30,582 nt of DNA from a virus. Location: IMG/VR virus record IMGVR_UViG_3300005822_000040, positions 1-30,582 of that record; one strand, 5' to 3'. Made by a program: the position numbers and the translations under genes. Under the pieces are notes generated by a model, which searched no databases, was not told the DNA's origin, and saw only the letters and a list, made by a program, of their open reading frames with translations. Shown piece by piece: positions 25,286 to 30,582 of this stretch. Numbering within the stretch: the first letter of the stretch is position 1; each line of letters begins with the position of its first letter.

Positions 25286-25752
25286 ACCCATATATCACTG
25301 GTGGGATGATCTTGATCATCGTGATACTCAGTTGGCAGCTGAAGTCATCCATCACCCGTAACGGTGAGTTGACTGCGAAGCTGGAGACTCAGGTTGAAGA
25401 AACGATCGAAGCTGTCCAAGCCAACCACAGCAACTTTACGACCATCACAGGGCTTGAGAAGGCGCTGAAGGACATGGTGGCAAGTAGGGCAGCAGATGCT
25501 GCCGCACGTGAGGCTATGCTGGTAGAGCGCGACACAGAGCTTGCAGCAGCCAGAGCGGAGAACGAAGTACTAAGGGGTGAACGGGAAGATGAAGCTGATA
25601 CCAATATTGACTGCGCGGACCTACGCTCTCTTAGCGTTGGCCTTTTCTGCCCTGTTGCTGGCGACCAGCTGCGCGAGCGATCCAGAGGTCCGAGTGGTGA
25701 CCAAGACGGAGACAGTGGAGCTTCAGGTGGAGGTGATCAAACCTCTCCCTAA
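25282..25752 (+). CDS. Inner-membrane spanin (Rz-like)
   Basis: This is a 156-residue protein. An N-terminal membrane anchor (YITGGMILIIVILSWQL) is followed by a long periplasmic helical region (about residues 25-105) rich in Ala, Glu and Arg, as in Rz i-spanins that link the inner membrane to the o-spanin and fuse the membranes at the last step of lysis. The C-terminal 40 residues are unusually polar and Gly/Ser/Asp rich. That fits the fact that this DNA is also read in another frame as the signal peptide and start of the o-spanin. Confidence 0.8.
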   Translation: MNPYITGGMILIIVILSWQLKSSITRNGELTAKLETQVEETIEAVQANHSNFTTITGLEKALKDMVASRAADAAAREAMLVERDTELAAARAENEVLRGEREDEADTNIDCADLRSLSVGLFCPVAGDQLRERSRGPSGDQDGDSGASGGGDQTSP

Positions 25753-25903
25753 GTCGCTGACAAACCCCCTTCCATACCCACCCGCATTGCCAGAAAATTT
25801 TACCGTGGACGATATGCTCGAATTGACCTTCGCCCTGTTCGACACCTTGGACGTGGCGAACGCTGATAGGGCGAGGTCGAAAGAGCTTACGCAGCCTGAG
25901 TAG
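25589..25903 (+). CDS. Outer-membrane lipoprotein spanin (Rz1-like)
   Basis: This is 104 residues from ATG 25589, which is inside the Rz gene in a different frame; an in-frame GTG at 25577 is an alternative start. It begins with a basic n-region (MKLIPILTAR), a hydrophobic core (TYALLALAFSALLLATS) and a lipobox-like LLATSC with a likely acylated Cys at about residue 28. A proline-rich stretch (KPLPKSLTNPLPYPPALP) follows, which is the hallmark of Rz1 proteins. It runs 151 bases beyond the Rz stop and adds an acidic helix, so it overlaps rather than being fully embedded. It works with the Rz protein to disrupt the outer membrane. Confidence 0.8.
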   Translation: MKLIPILTARTYALLALAFSALLLATSCASDPEVRVVTKTETVELQVEVIKPLPKSLTNPLPYPPALPENFTVDDMLELTFALFDTLDVANADRARSKELTQPE

Positions 25904-26114
25904 GCTTTTCGCGATACTCTTCAGTAGACGAGATCATGTGATCCCCATGGGTCGGGCAGCTCTGTGCTGTCATCTGTTCAGGCTCGAACGTCTGGACACA
26001 GCCACACCCGAAAGCGATATGGATCACTTTCTCAAAGTCTGTGAAAAACTTAGCATTTAGGGTGTTCATATTCACACTGTATGTGAAAGTTTCATCAGTG
26101 GCAAGTATGTTCAT
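25887..26114 (-). CDS. Small Cys-rich protein, unknown
   Basis: This is a 75-residue protein and the last gene of the minus-strand block. It has two cysteine pairs that could bind zinc: FGCGC in the middle and SCPTHGDH near the end. The ATG at 26114 overlaps the upstream gene by 20 bases. A second ATG at 26069 would begin after the palindrome at 26071-26087 and give a 60-residue product. Its 3' end overlaps the Rz1 gene by 17 bases on the opposite strand. The function is not recognised. Confidence 0.55.
   Translation of the reverse strand: MNILATDETFTYSVNMNTLNAKFFTDFEKVIHIAFGCGCVQTFEPEQMTAQSCPTHGDHMISSTEEYREKPTQAA
25893..25909 (+). terminator. Possible rho-independent terminator after the lysis genes
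   Basis: AGCCT, loop GAGT, AGGCT, then TTT gives a 5-bp stem with a 4-base loop and a four-T run. It spans the Rz1 stop codon (25901-25903). The stem is short, so termination may be weak. There is no matching A-run before it, so it would serve only the plus strand at the junction with the convergent genes. Confidence 0.4.
26071..26087. promoter_or_regulatory. 17-bp palindrome, operator-like, second site
   Basis: TTCACACTGTATGTGAA has 6-base inverted arms (TTCACA/TGTGAA) around 5 bases. It shares length and outer arms with the palindrome at 27460-27476. It lies within the first 45 bases of the small Cys-rich gene, just upstream of an internal ATG (26069). Confidence 0.45.
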
Positions 26115-27141
26115 CGTGCATCACCACCTCAAAGTCCTTCCTGACCACACCCAGATGCTCGTCTCCGCGCCAATGTGGTTTGACCCACACCTCTTTTCCT
26201 GACTTGTAGCGCCTCCAGAAGCCGCGTACCGAATGCAGGCGCTTCTTGGGTTGAAAGACACTGCGTCCGGTCTGGGATGGATCAGGCGCGTCTACAGGCA
26301 GTTCTACGACGATGTGCTCGAAGCGTGGGAACTGACGGCGCTTACGTGGCTTCTTGGGCCTGTACGTGAGCGGCAGAGGCTTGACCCCGGCAGTCTTGCT
26401 GCGCAGGACCGAGGCGAGGTGGAATGATTCGAGCCACGCGATGATCAGACCCTTGCACATGTCGATCGCGTGCTTGCCCTTCTCGGTGACCGTGACCCCT
26501 TCAGCCTGAGCCATAAGGAACTGGGTATCGTTCCACGTGTGTCCCTTGGTCATGTGAACCTCTACCGGGCAGTACGACAGGCGCTGCTCTGGTCGGATGG
26601 TTCCGGGCTTGCGTGGAGCGCCAAGCGTGAACGCATCTGAGTCGTTCACCTCGACCCCGCTCTCCCGGTAGAAGGCGATGTTCGCAGTGATCCATGGCTC
26701 GTCAGCCTCAACACCCAGCTCAGGATATGGCTTGCCGTTCTGCGTGGTGGTCTCTTGCAGACAGATCATGTAGGTGTCTTCACCGAAGCCCTCGACAATC
26801 AGCGTACACCACTCGTGTGGCAGGTGGAGTTCGCGGGTGTTCCTGATGTACTTCAGCTCGTCTTCGTACTGGTGACACATCAGGCCCAGCGTCTGGGCTG
26901 TGGTCTTGTACTTGACCGATGAGCGCACGCAGGTAGCCAGCCACGCATCGACCGGGTAGGACTGGTCCGTCATCTTCCTGAAGTCGTCGTCCGTGTCAGC
27001 GTGGAACAGCGTGTCGTTCAGTGCCATCCACTTCTGCTTGGGTGGGCGCTTGTTGGTTAGTGCAACGCACTCGACGTACTCAAGGTATTCGAGCCATTCG
27101 TGGAAGGCTGGTCCGAGGTAGCCTGTCTTCGGCTTCTTCAT
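26095..27141 (-). CDS. Conserved phage protein with C-terminal RGFWRRYKSGK motif
   Basis: This is 348 residues from ATG 27141, preferred over GTG 27150 because AAGGAG (27150-27155) ends 8 bases before the ATG and overlaps the GTG. The C-terminal block HSVRGFWRRYKSGKEVWVKP followed by HWRGD and a closing hydrophobic strand occurs in a group of uncharacterised phage proteins. The first part is acidic, with an extended Trp- and Tyr-rich region. A basic linker (KKPRKRRQFPR) precedes the end domain, which suggests nucleic-acid contact. No catalytic motif is visible. It overlaps the gene before it by 4 bases. Confidence 0.7.
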   Translation of the reverse strand: MKKPKTGYLGPAFHEWLEYLEYVECVALTNKRPPKQKWMALNDTLFHADTDDDFRKMTDQSYPVDAWLATCVRSSVKYKTTAQTLGLMCHQYEDELKYIRNTRELHLPHEWCTLIVEGFGEDTYMICLQETTTQNGKPYPELGVEADEPWITANIAFYRESGVEVNDSDAFTLGAPRKPGTIRPEQRLSYCPVEVHMTKGHTWNDTQFLMAQAEGVTVTEKGKHAIDMCKGLIIAWLESFHLASVLRSKTAGVKPLPLTYRPKKPRKRRQFPRFEHIVVELPVDAPDPSQTGRSVFQPKKRLHSVRGFWRRYKSGKEVWVKPHWRGDEHLGVVRKDFEVVMHDEHTCH

Positions 27142-27410
27142 GACCGGCACTCCTTGAGGAACTTCTTAGCAGCCTTGCTCGCGCCGTTACGTGCCCCGTA
27201 CGAGGCGAACTGATTCACGACAGGTGTGAGGCTACGTCGCTTCTTGCTCTCGACAGGGGCGCTTAGATAGCGCTCGTGGTCGAGTGGGACTTTCTTCACA
27301 ACCAGACCCTTGTCCATTATCAGGATGGGCATGTACTTGCGTCCCGGCTCACCAACCAGCACGGTCTTCACGCCGCTGTCAGATCGGTAGTTTTGTAGTC
27401 GGATTTCCAT
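27138..27410 (-). CDS. Small basic protein, unknown
   Basis: This is 90 residues from ATG 27410 with GGAG 7 bases upstream. The first 18 residues of the longer open frame cover the promoter and are not used here. The N-terminal half is beta-rich (KTVLVGEPGRKYMPILIMD). The C-terminal half is basic and helical (ASKAAKKFLKECRS). It is the first gene after the promoter at 27436-27464, so it may be transcribed independently of the genes upstream. Function is not recognised. The basic end would suit DNA or RNA binding. Confidence 0.6.
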   Translation of the reverse strand: MEIRLQNYRSDSGVKTVLVGEPGRKYMPILIMDKGLVVKKVPLDHERYLSAPVESKKRRSLTPVVNQFASYGARNGASKAAKKFLKECRS

Positions 27411-27435
27411 TGTCTTCTCCATGTGCTGAAAAGAC

Positions 27436-27464
27436 ATTATAACACATCCTGATAAAAAATTCAC
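27436..27464 (-). promoter_or_regulatory. Sigma-70-like promoter
   Basis: On the minus strand a perfect TATAAT (27436-27441) lies 17 bases from a partial -35 (GTGAAT, 3 of 6 matches, 27459-27464), with an A/T-rich spacer. It reads toward the 90-residue gene starting at 27410. The -35 lies inside a palindrome, which suggests repression or regulated activation. Confidence 0.6.
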
Positions 27465-27476
27465 ACTCAGTGTGAA
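27460..27476. promoter_or_regulatory. 17-bp palindrome, operator-like
   Basis: TTCACACTCAGTGTGAA is a perfect inverted repeat: two 8-base arms around one central base. It covers the -35 region of the promoter at 27436-27464 and lies in one of the few noncoding gaps (67 bases) of the minus-strand block. Size and symmetry fit a dimeric HTH regulator. Confidence 0.65.
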
Positions 27477-27477
27477 G

Positions 27478-27705
27478 TCAGTGTTTGTCCAACAGGTCGG
27501 AAATCTCTTGTTTGACCTTCAGTTTGGTGATTGTCACCTCTTGAGCCTGATCCTTCAGATACCTGATCAGTTCCTCCAGCAGCTCTTCCTGAGACAGCAG
27601 TGGGCGGCGCTCGCGTATCCTGATGACCTCACCTTGGATCAGGTTGGTTAGATGGTTGTAGTCAGCCACGTTTCCACGCTCTGAACTCGACCTGTATGCC
27701 ACCAT
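27478..27705 (-). CDS. Small charged helical protein, unknown
   Basis: This is 75 residues from ATG 27705, which has AGGT 6 bases upstream. A GTG at 27669 would give 63 residues and only an 8-base overlap with the SAP gene, so the start is uncertain. The product is alpha-helical with many Glu, Arg, Lys and Leu residues (RIRERRPLLSQEELLEELIRY) and a C-terminal amphipathic helix. No family is recognised. It lies between a SAP-domain gene and the promoter at 27436-27464. Confidence 0.5.
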   Translation of the reverse strand: MVAYRSSSERGNVADYNHLTNLIQGEVIRIRERRPLLSQEELLEELIRYLKDQAQEVTITKLKVKQEISDLLDKH

Positions 27706-27901
27706 CTGGTGACCTGCGAACGCCAGCATCAGCTGTATCGAAGTACTCCCAGAGCCTATTGGCAAGCTCTTGCTTGGTGCCAGAGACCTTCAGGCTGTTG
27801 TCTTCGCAGAGCTTCCTGAGCATTGGCTTGGTGATCCACATCAGCCCGATCATTACAGCCTGCCGACCAGCCTCTTGCAGTTCTGGTGATACTTTAGCCA
27901 T
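27662..27901 (-). CDS. SAP-domain mini-protein, probable DNA binding
   Basis: This is 79 residues from ATG 27901, which overlaps the upstream stop by 8 bases. ITKPMLRKLCEDNSLKVSGT followed by KQELANRLWEYF (about residues 22-53) is a good SAP motif: helix, Gly-Thr-Lys turn, helix. SAP motifs bind AT-rich or branched DNA. In eukaryotes they occur in chromatin proteins, and in phages they are found fused to nucleases or alone. Here the domain stands nearly alone, flanked by a short helix before it and an acidic/basic tail (FRAWKRG) after it. A role in phage DNA organisation or replication is inferred. Confidence 0.75.
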   Translation of the reverse strand: MAKVSPELQEAGRQAVMIGLMWITKPMLRKLCEDNSLKVSGTKQELANRLWEYFDTADAGVRRSPDGGIQVEFRAWKRG

Positions 27902-28319
27902 CGGGGAACTCTCTCTGCACCTGCACCAGTCGATCCTTGACGCGATCGTCGGATAGAGCAACCCATGGGTCACGCATGTACAGGGTGGTAGCGAGGCTCA
28001 GGGCAGCACCCCACTGAGCGCCGCTCAGATTCTGCTTGGCGATCTTACCTTCCTTGTTGAACGCAGCCTCATCCATCTTCTTGCGGTCAGCGTCCCAGAC
28101 GTTCTGGTTGCTCCACTGAGTGTGGTCGAAGTTCTCGGTGATCATGATGCGCAGAGCTTCAGCAGCAGCGATCTGTATCGACTGCTCATAGCCCGGTCCA
28201 AGACCTCCCATCTCGACAGTCCAGACAATATCGTTATTGTCCCAGCGGCTGAGCCACTCGGCAGCATCGAGTCCATATCGTTCTTGTAGTTCAGCGTGGT
28301 CGTTTCGTACTTCAGTCAT
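27894..28319 (-). CDS. Conserved phage protein with GGLGPGYEQ motif
   Basis: This is a 141-residue soluble protein. The motif EMGGLGPGYEQSIQIAAAEA near residue 37 is found in many uncharacterised phage proteins encoded among replication or early genes. The rest is helical, with WGAALSLATTLYMRDP near residue 105. It has no recognisable catalytic residues. It overlaps the gene before it and the gene after it by 8 bases each, so it is part of a coupled series. Confidence 0.65.
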   Translation of the reverse strand: MTEVRNDHAELQERYGLDAAEWLSRWDNNDIVWTVEMGGLGPGYEQSIQIAAAEALRIMITENFDHTQWSNQNVWDADRKKMDEAAFNKEGKIAKQNLSGAQWGAALSLATTLYMRDPWVALSDDRVKDRLVQVQREFPDG

Positions 28320-28602
28320 TATATCCCTCCAGTTCTTCTTTTATGCTTCGACCGTCTGCCACTGGTTTGTATGGCTTCGATCTCAAGCATCCAATAATTA
28401 TCAGACCAAGGACGAACGGTGTGAGAATCGCCCATGCTCCATGTTGACCTGCGTCCTTCACTCGCTTGTAACCTGCCCACCAAGCGAACAGCACCCAGCA
28501 CAATTGTACGAACATGATCAGGTCTTCGTTCAGCGTCATACCAGCAAATACACAGACGAGCAGACTTGCAATCATGTAGCCCCAGTATGTTGGCCTATCC
28601 AT
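28312..28602 (-). CDS. DUF805-like small membrane protein
   Basis: This is a 96-residue protein with three hydrophobic segments (IASLLVCVFAGMTL, IMFVQLCWVLFAWWAGY, AILTPFVLGLIIIGCL). Between the last two is RVKDAGQHGAW, similar to the R-x-D-x-G-x-x-G-W signature of DUF805 inner-membrane proteins. It is shorter than many bacterial members. The tail is charged. DUF805 function is unknown. In a phage it may change the host membrane during infection. It overlaps its neighbours by 8 bases each. Confidence 0.6.
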   Translation of the reverse strand: MDRPTYWGYMIASLLVCVFAGMTLNEDLIMFVQLCWVLFAWWAGYKRVKDAGQHGAWAILTPFVLGLIIIGCLRSKPYKPVADGRSIKEELEGYND

Positions 28603-29179
28603 GAAGCATCCTCATCTGTGGCTTAGCCCAGTGATCGAAGTCACGTTGCAGTGTATTCAGCAGGTCACCCTTGCCACAGACGAACGGCATATTCCTGACC
28701 AGCTTCGCCTTCTGTTCCAGCTCGTCGCGTATGTACATATTTGTAGCGTTGCATGTTCCAGACGTAGTGTCTGATGTGGTGGTGGTGGCTGTTGATCCAC
28801 CCTGCCAGTAGTAAGCCATTGCATCATCCCTTCTTTGTTTTGCGCCCATCTTCTCTTGCTCCATAAATGGATTGAGCCTCATCGCGAGCATGTCTTTCTT
28901 TGTCTTTGTGTGGAACGCATAAGCAGTGCCCTCGCCAAACATCCGATCGAGAATACGCGAACCTTTCTCATAGAAGTCACGAGCAAAGGCTGGATCAAGC
29001 ATTGCCTCAGCGACCTTCTCGTTGAGCTTACGCTTGTCACAGGTCCACACTTCTTGCTGGGCGAACTGATCGAACTGGTGATGCCAGAACCCGGAGTTCC
29101 TTCGTTTGAAAGACTCCGGGTCCTGTCGAGGATCACCGTACATTTCCTTCCAGCTGAATGGTGTTTTGGTGATAGCCAT
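28595..29179 (-). CDS. Unknown phage protein (194 aa)
   Basis: This 194-residue soluble protein is not recognised. The N-terminal half is aromatic-rich (FWHHQFDQFAQQEVW). A helical middle (residues about 50-120) is followed by a Ser/Thr-rich loop (GGSTATTTTSDTTSGTC, about 127-143) and then a helical end. Its start overlaps the stop of the coiled-coil gene by one base (TAATG). Nothing indicates the role beyond its place in the coupled SSB gene series. Confidence 0.6.
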   Translation of the reverse strand: MAITKTPFSWKEMYGDPRQDPESFKRRNSGFWHHQFDQFAQQEVWTCDKRKLNEKVAEAMLDPAFARDFYEKGSRILDRMFGEGTAYAFHTKTKKDMLAMRLNPFMEQEKMGAKQRRDDAMAYYWQGGSTATTTTSDTTSGTCNATNMYIRDELEQKAKLVRNMPFVCGKGDLLNTLQRDFDHWAKPQMRMLHG

Positions 29180-29604
29180 TACTTACGCTTGTCTTTGATC
29201 TCCTTGGTGATCTCCATGTTCACGTCAGGCAGGCGCTTCAGGATTTGACCGTACATCTCCTTCATCTCGTCGCCGCGCTTCTCAAGTTGATTCTCCAGCT
29301 TGTCGCGGTACTTGTCCTTGACTTTAGCGATGCCGTCATCTCTGTCTTTCGCAGCCTTGCGCTCAGCCTCACCGATGCGCTTATCAGCGTCCATCGTGAC
29401 GGACTCTTCACGCATCTTCAGTTTGTGCGCAACCATCTCATCGCTGATCTGTTTCGTCTGTTCGAGGTTTTTATTCTCGACCTCAAGCTCGTGGTTCTCG
29501 TCCTCCAGCTTGTGCGAAACCTCCAGCAGCGTCGTGCATCGTTCTTCGAGCATGGTGATCCGTTCACTTAGAACTTCTTCACGTTTTTTATCTAATCCAA
29601 ACAT
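29179..29604 (-). CDS. Coiled-coil protein, unknown
   Basis: This is a 141-residue protein almost entirely predicted as coiled coil from heptad-like spacing of Leu, Val and Met (residues about 10-60), with many Glu, Lys and Asp. A second charged helical part (about 65-125) ends in KEIKDKRK. It lies 15 bases after SSB, so it may be coexpressed and could scaffold or bridge other phage proteins. No domain is recognised. Confidence 0.6.
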   Translation of the reverse strand: MFGLDKKREEVLSERITMLEERCTTLLEVSHKLEDENHELEVENKNLEQTKQISDEMVAHKLKMREESVTMDADKRIGEAERKAAKDRDDGIAKVKDKYRDKLENQLEKRGDEMKEMYGQILKRLPDVNMEITKEIKDKRK

Positions 29605-29619
29605 TGTTATTGCCTCCAG

Positions 29620-30039
29620 TTAAAACGGTATGTCGTCGTCAAAATCTTCGTTCGGCGCAGGGTCAGGCTTAGCGCTTGGACCGCTATGGTTCGGTGCGTC
29701 CGAGCGCGAGCCAATGAATAGCGTGTTGTTCGCACGGACCTTCGTGGTCCAGCGATCGTTGCCATCCTTGTCCTGCCACTTGTCGGTACGCATCTCGCCC
29801 TCGACGTAGCACTGTGACCCTTTGCTCAGGTACTTCTCACAAGCCTCAGCCTGATTACCCCAGACCTCGATGTTCATCCACTCGGTACGCTCTTTCATCT
29901 CACCTGTCTGCTTGTCTTTCCATGTCTGGGAGACAGCCAACGAGAAGTTGCAAACAGCCTGACCGGATGGCAGGAACTTGATCTCTGGGTCTTTGCCGAG
30001 GTTGCCCAAGGCAATGACTTTGTTGATACCTCTACTCAC
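29620..30039 (-). CDS. ssb: Single-stranded DNA-binding protein
   Basis: This is 139 residues from GTG 30039, with AGGAGA (30047-30052) 7 bases upstream. The OB-fold is recognisable from NKVIALGNLGKDPEIKFLPS, SLAVSQTWKD, TEWMNIEVWG, KYLSKGSQCYVEGEMRT and a TTKVRANN strand (residues about 5-110). A short Pro/Asp-rich linker leads to the acidic tip DDDIPF (134-139), the sequence that binds host replication and repair partners in gammaproteobacteria. It protects single-stranded DNA during phage replication. The tail is shorter than that of E. coli SSB. Confidence 0.95.
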   Translation of the reverse strand: MSRGINKVIALGNLGKDPEIKFLPSGQAVCNFSLAVSQTWKDKQTGEMKERTEWMNIEVWGNQAEACEKYLSKGSQCYVEGEMRTDKWQDKDGNDRWTTKVRANNTLFIGSRSDAPNHSGPSAKPDPAPNEDFDDDIPF

Positions 30040-30205
30040 AATCTATTCTCCTAATGCGGTTATCTCGATTTACAAATCTGTGTACAACTACGTCGCAATA
30101 GAGGCAGCGCTGTACGAGCACCTCGCAATCAGTTAGCGACTTCTCGATCCTGATGGTGTCTGGTGCGTGGAAGCCGAACCAGCATTTTATCTTTCGTATG
30201 CTCAT
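30032..30205 (-). CDS. Zinc-ribbon-like mini-protein
   Basis: This is 57 residues from ATG 30205, preferred over an upstream ATG at 30226 because GGAGGAAGA directly precedes it. KCWFGFH near the N-terminus and QRCLYCDVVVHRF later supply Cys and His residues in a zinc-ribbon-like arrangement (C-x(4)-H and C-x(2)-C). The end is basic (NRDNRIRR). It overlaps the SSB start by 8 bases. A nucleic-acid-binding role is plausible but unproven. Confidence 0.6.
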   Translation of the reverse strand: MSIRKIKCWFGFHAPDTIRIEKSLTDCEVLVQRCLYCDVVVHRFVNRDNRIRRIDCE

Positions 30206-30402
30206 TCTTCCTCCACCACCCAGCAATCGACGCTGACGTTCTTGACGTTGCGAACAACGACACAGCGAACACCATCATCTACGTCGATCACCTCGACGTA
30301 CTGGAACTTGCCACTGGCGTATCCAATGATTGCTGCCGCTCCGAGCGATAGGACCACGATAACGAAGATGACAACAAGAAGCGCAGCGGCAGTATCACTC
30401 AT
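30202..30402 (-). CDS. Small membrane protein, unknown
   Basis: This is a 66-residue protein with one strong N-terminal transmembrane stretch (AALLVVIFVIVVLSLGAAAI, residues 6-25). A beta-rich hydrophilic part with many Val and Asp residues follows, and the end is acidic (WVVEEE). It overlaps the next gene by 4 bases (ATGA) and the gene before it by 8 bases. Function is not recognised. Confidence 0.6.
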   Translation of the reverse strand: MSDTAAALLVVIFVIVVLSLGAAAIIGYASGKFQYVEVIDVDDGVRCVVVRNVKNVSVDCWVVEEE

Positions 30403-30565
30403 TGCCCTGCCCCTCTCTCAGCACATTGCGCATCTTCGTGTACGTGATACGAGCGGTTCCCTGATCCATTTCATTGAGACCCTTCGCCATGTCAGCAGCT
30501 TTGAGTAAGTCTTCCATGGAATCAGACTGGTGCATGGCACGCTCAACCTGAGCCAGCGTTGGCAT
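30395..30565 (-). CDS. Small helical protein, unknown
   Basis: This is 56 residues from ATG 30565, with AGAGGG about 7 bases upstream. The frame stays open to the window edge, so a longer gene starting outside cannot be excluded. The product is helical and mixed-charge (MPTLAQVERAMHQSDSMEDL) with a basic middle. It is coupled by an 8-base overlap to the next membrane protein gene. Confidence 0.5.
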   Translation of the reverse strand: MPTLAQVERAMHQSDSMEDLLKAADMAKGLNEMDQGTARITYTKMRNVLREGQGNE

Positions 30566-30582
30566 GACCTCACCCTCTGTGC

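Noticed and set aside
27214-27230. A third TTCAC...GTGTGA element of the same length as the two palindromes
   Set aside because: TTCACGACAGGTGTGAG keeps only four paired bases per arm, is inside a coding region and has no promoter next to it. Likely chance.
1-30582. tRNA genes, attachment sites, insertion sequences
   Set aside because: Genes fill nearly all of the window, with gaps under about 70 bases. I saw no tRNA cloverleaf, transposase or terminal repeats, but I could not run a tRNA search.

Overview
The window looks like part of a tailed bacteriophage genome with a Gram-negative, probably gammaproteobacterial, host. The evidence is a two-component spanin pair (Rz/Rz1 type), an SSB ending in the E. 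coli-like tip DDDIPF, strong AGGAGG-type ribosome binding sites, and tightly packed, often ATGA-overlapping genes on two convergent blocks. The tail hub gene resembles the P22 gp10-like stabilization/tail accessory family and is followed by ejection-type proteins, so a short-tailed (podovirus-like) virion is the most likely inference. No terminase, portal, capsid, polymerase or integrase gene lies in the window, so lifestyle cannot be judged.

Plus strand, 1-25903, virion and lysis genes. After the last codons of an upstream gene come a glycine-rich adhesin-like protein (58-1248), a gp10-like tail protein interrupted by a LamG-like insertion (1251-4478), a 1294-residue tail fibre with a LamG-like domain and three copies of a 23-residue repeat (4475-8359), a 39-residue membrane peptide, a GNAT acetyltransferase, and two probable internal virion/ejection proteins (8950-9897 and 9901-11214). 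Then comes one giant gene (11218-24315, 4365 residues). It encodes a polyvalent-type protein with a glycine/alanine-rich hydrophobic segment, a complete GGDEF nucleotide-cyclase-like domain, an HExxGH metallopeptidase-like motif, a segment resembling the EIQSDW-type phage domain, an internal Tat-signal look-alike, and a C-terminal region resembling LPD38. The block ends with a lysis cassette: DUF5675-like protein, small holin-like membrane protein, a membrane/coiled-coil protein, Rz, and an Rz1 gene that starts inside Rz and runs past its end. A small hairpin with a T-run overlaps the Rz1 stop.

Minus strand, 30565 down to 25887, probable early or middle genes. In transcription order these are a 56-residue protein, a membrane protein, a mini zinc-ribbon, SSB, a coiled-coil protein, an unknown 194-residue protein, a DUF805-like membrane protein, a conserved GGLGPGYEQ protein, a SAP-domain DNA-binding mini-protein, a small charged protein, then a promoter with a 17-bp palindrome at its -35 region, a basic 90-residue protein, a 348-residue conserved phage protein and a small Cys-rich protein. 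A second, related 17-bp palindrome lies near the 5' end of the last gene.

The most interesting object is the giant protein. It carries a GGDEF domain whose metal and catalytic residues are present, but the Asp that reads guanine in diguanylate cyclases is Thr. This is the position that is Ser in hybrid promiscuous (cGAMP-making) GGDEF enzymes. A cyclic-dinucleotide synthase in a protein that may enter the host with the DNA would be an unusual weapon or signalling device.
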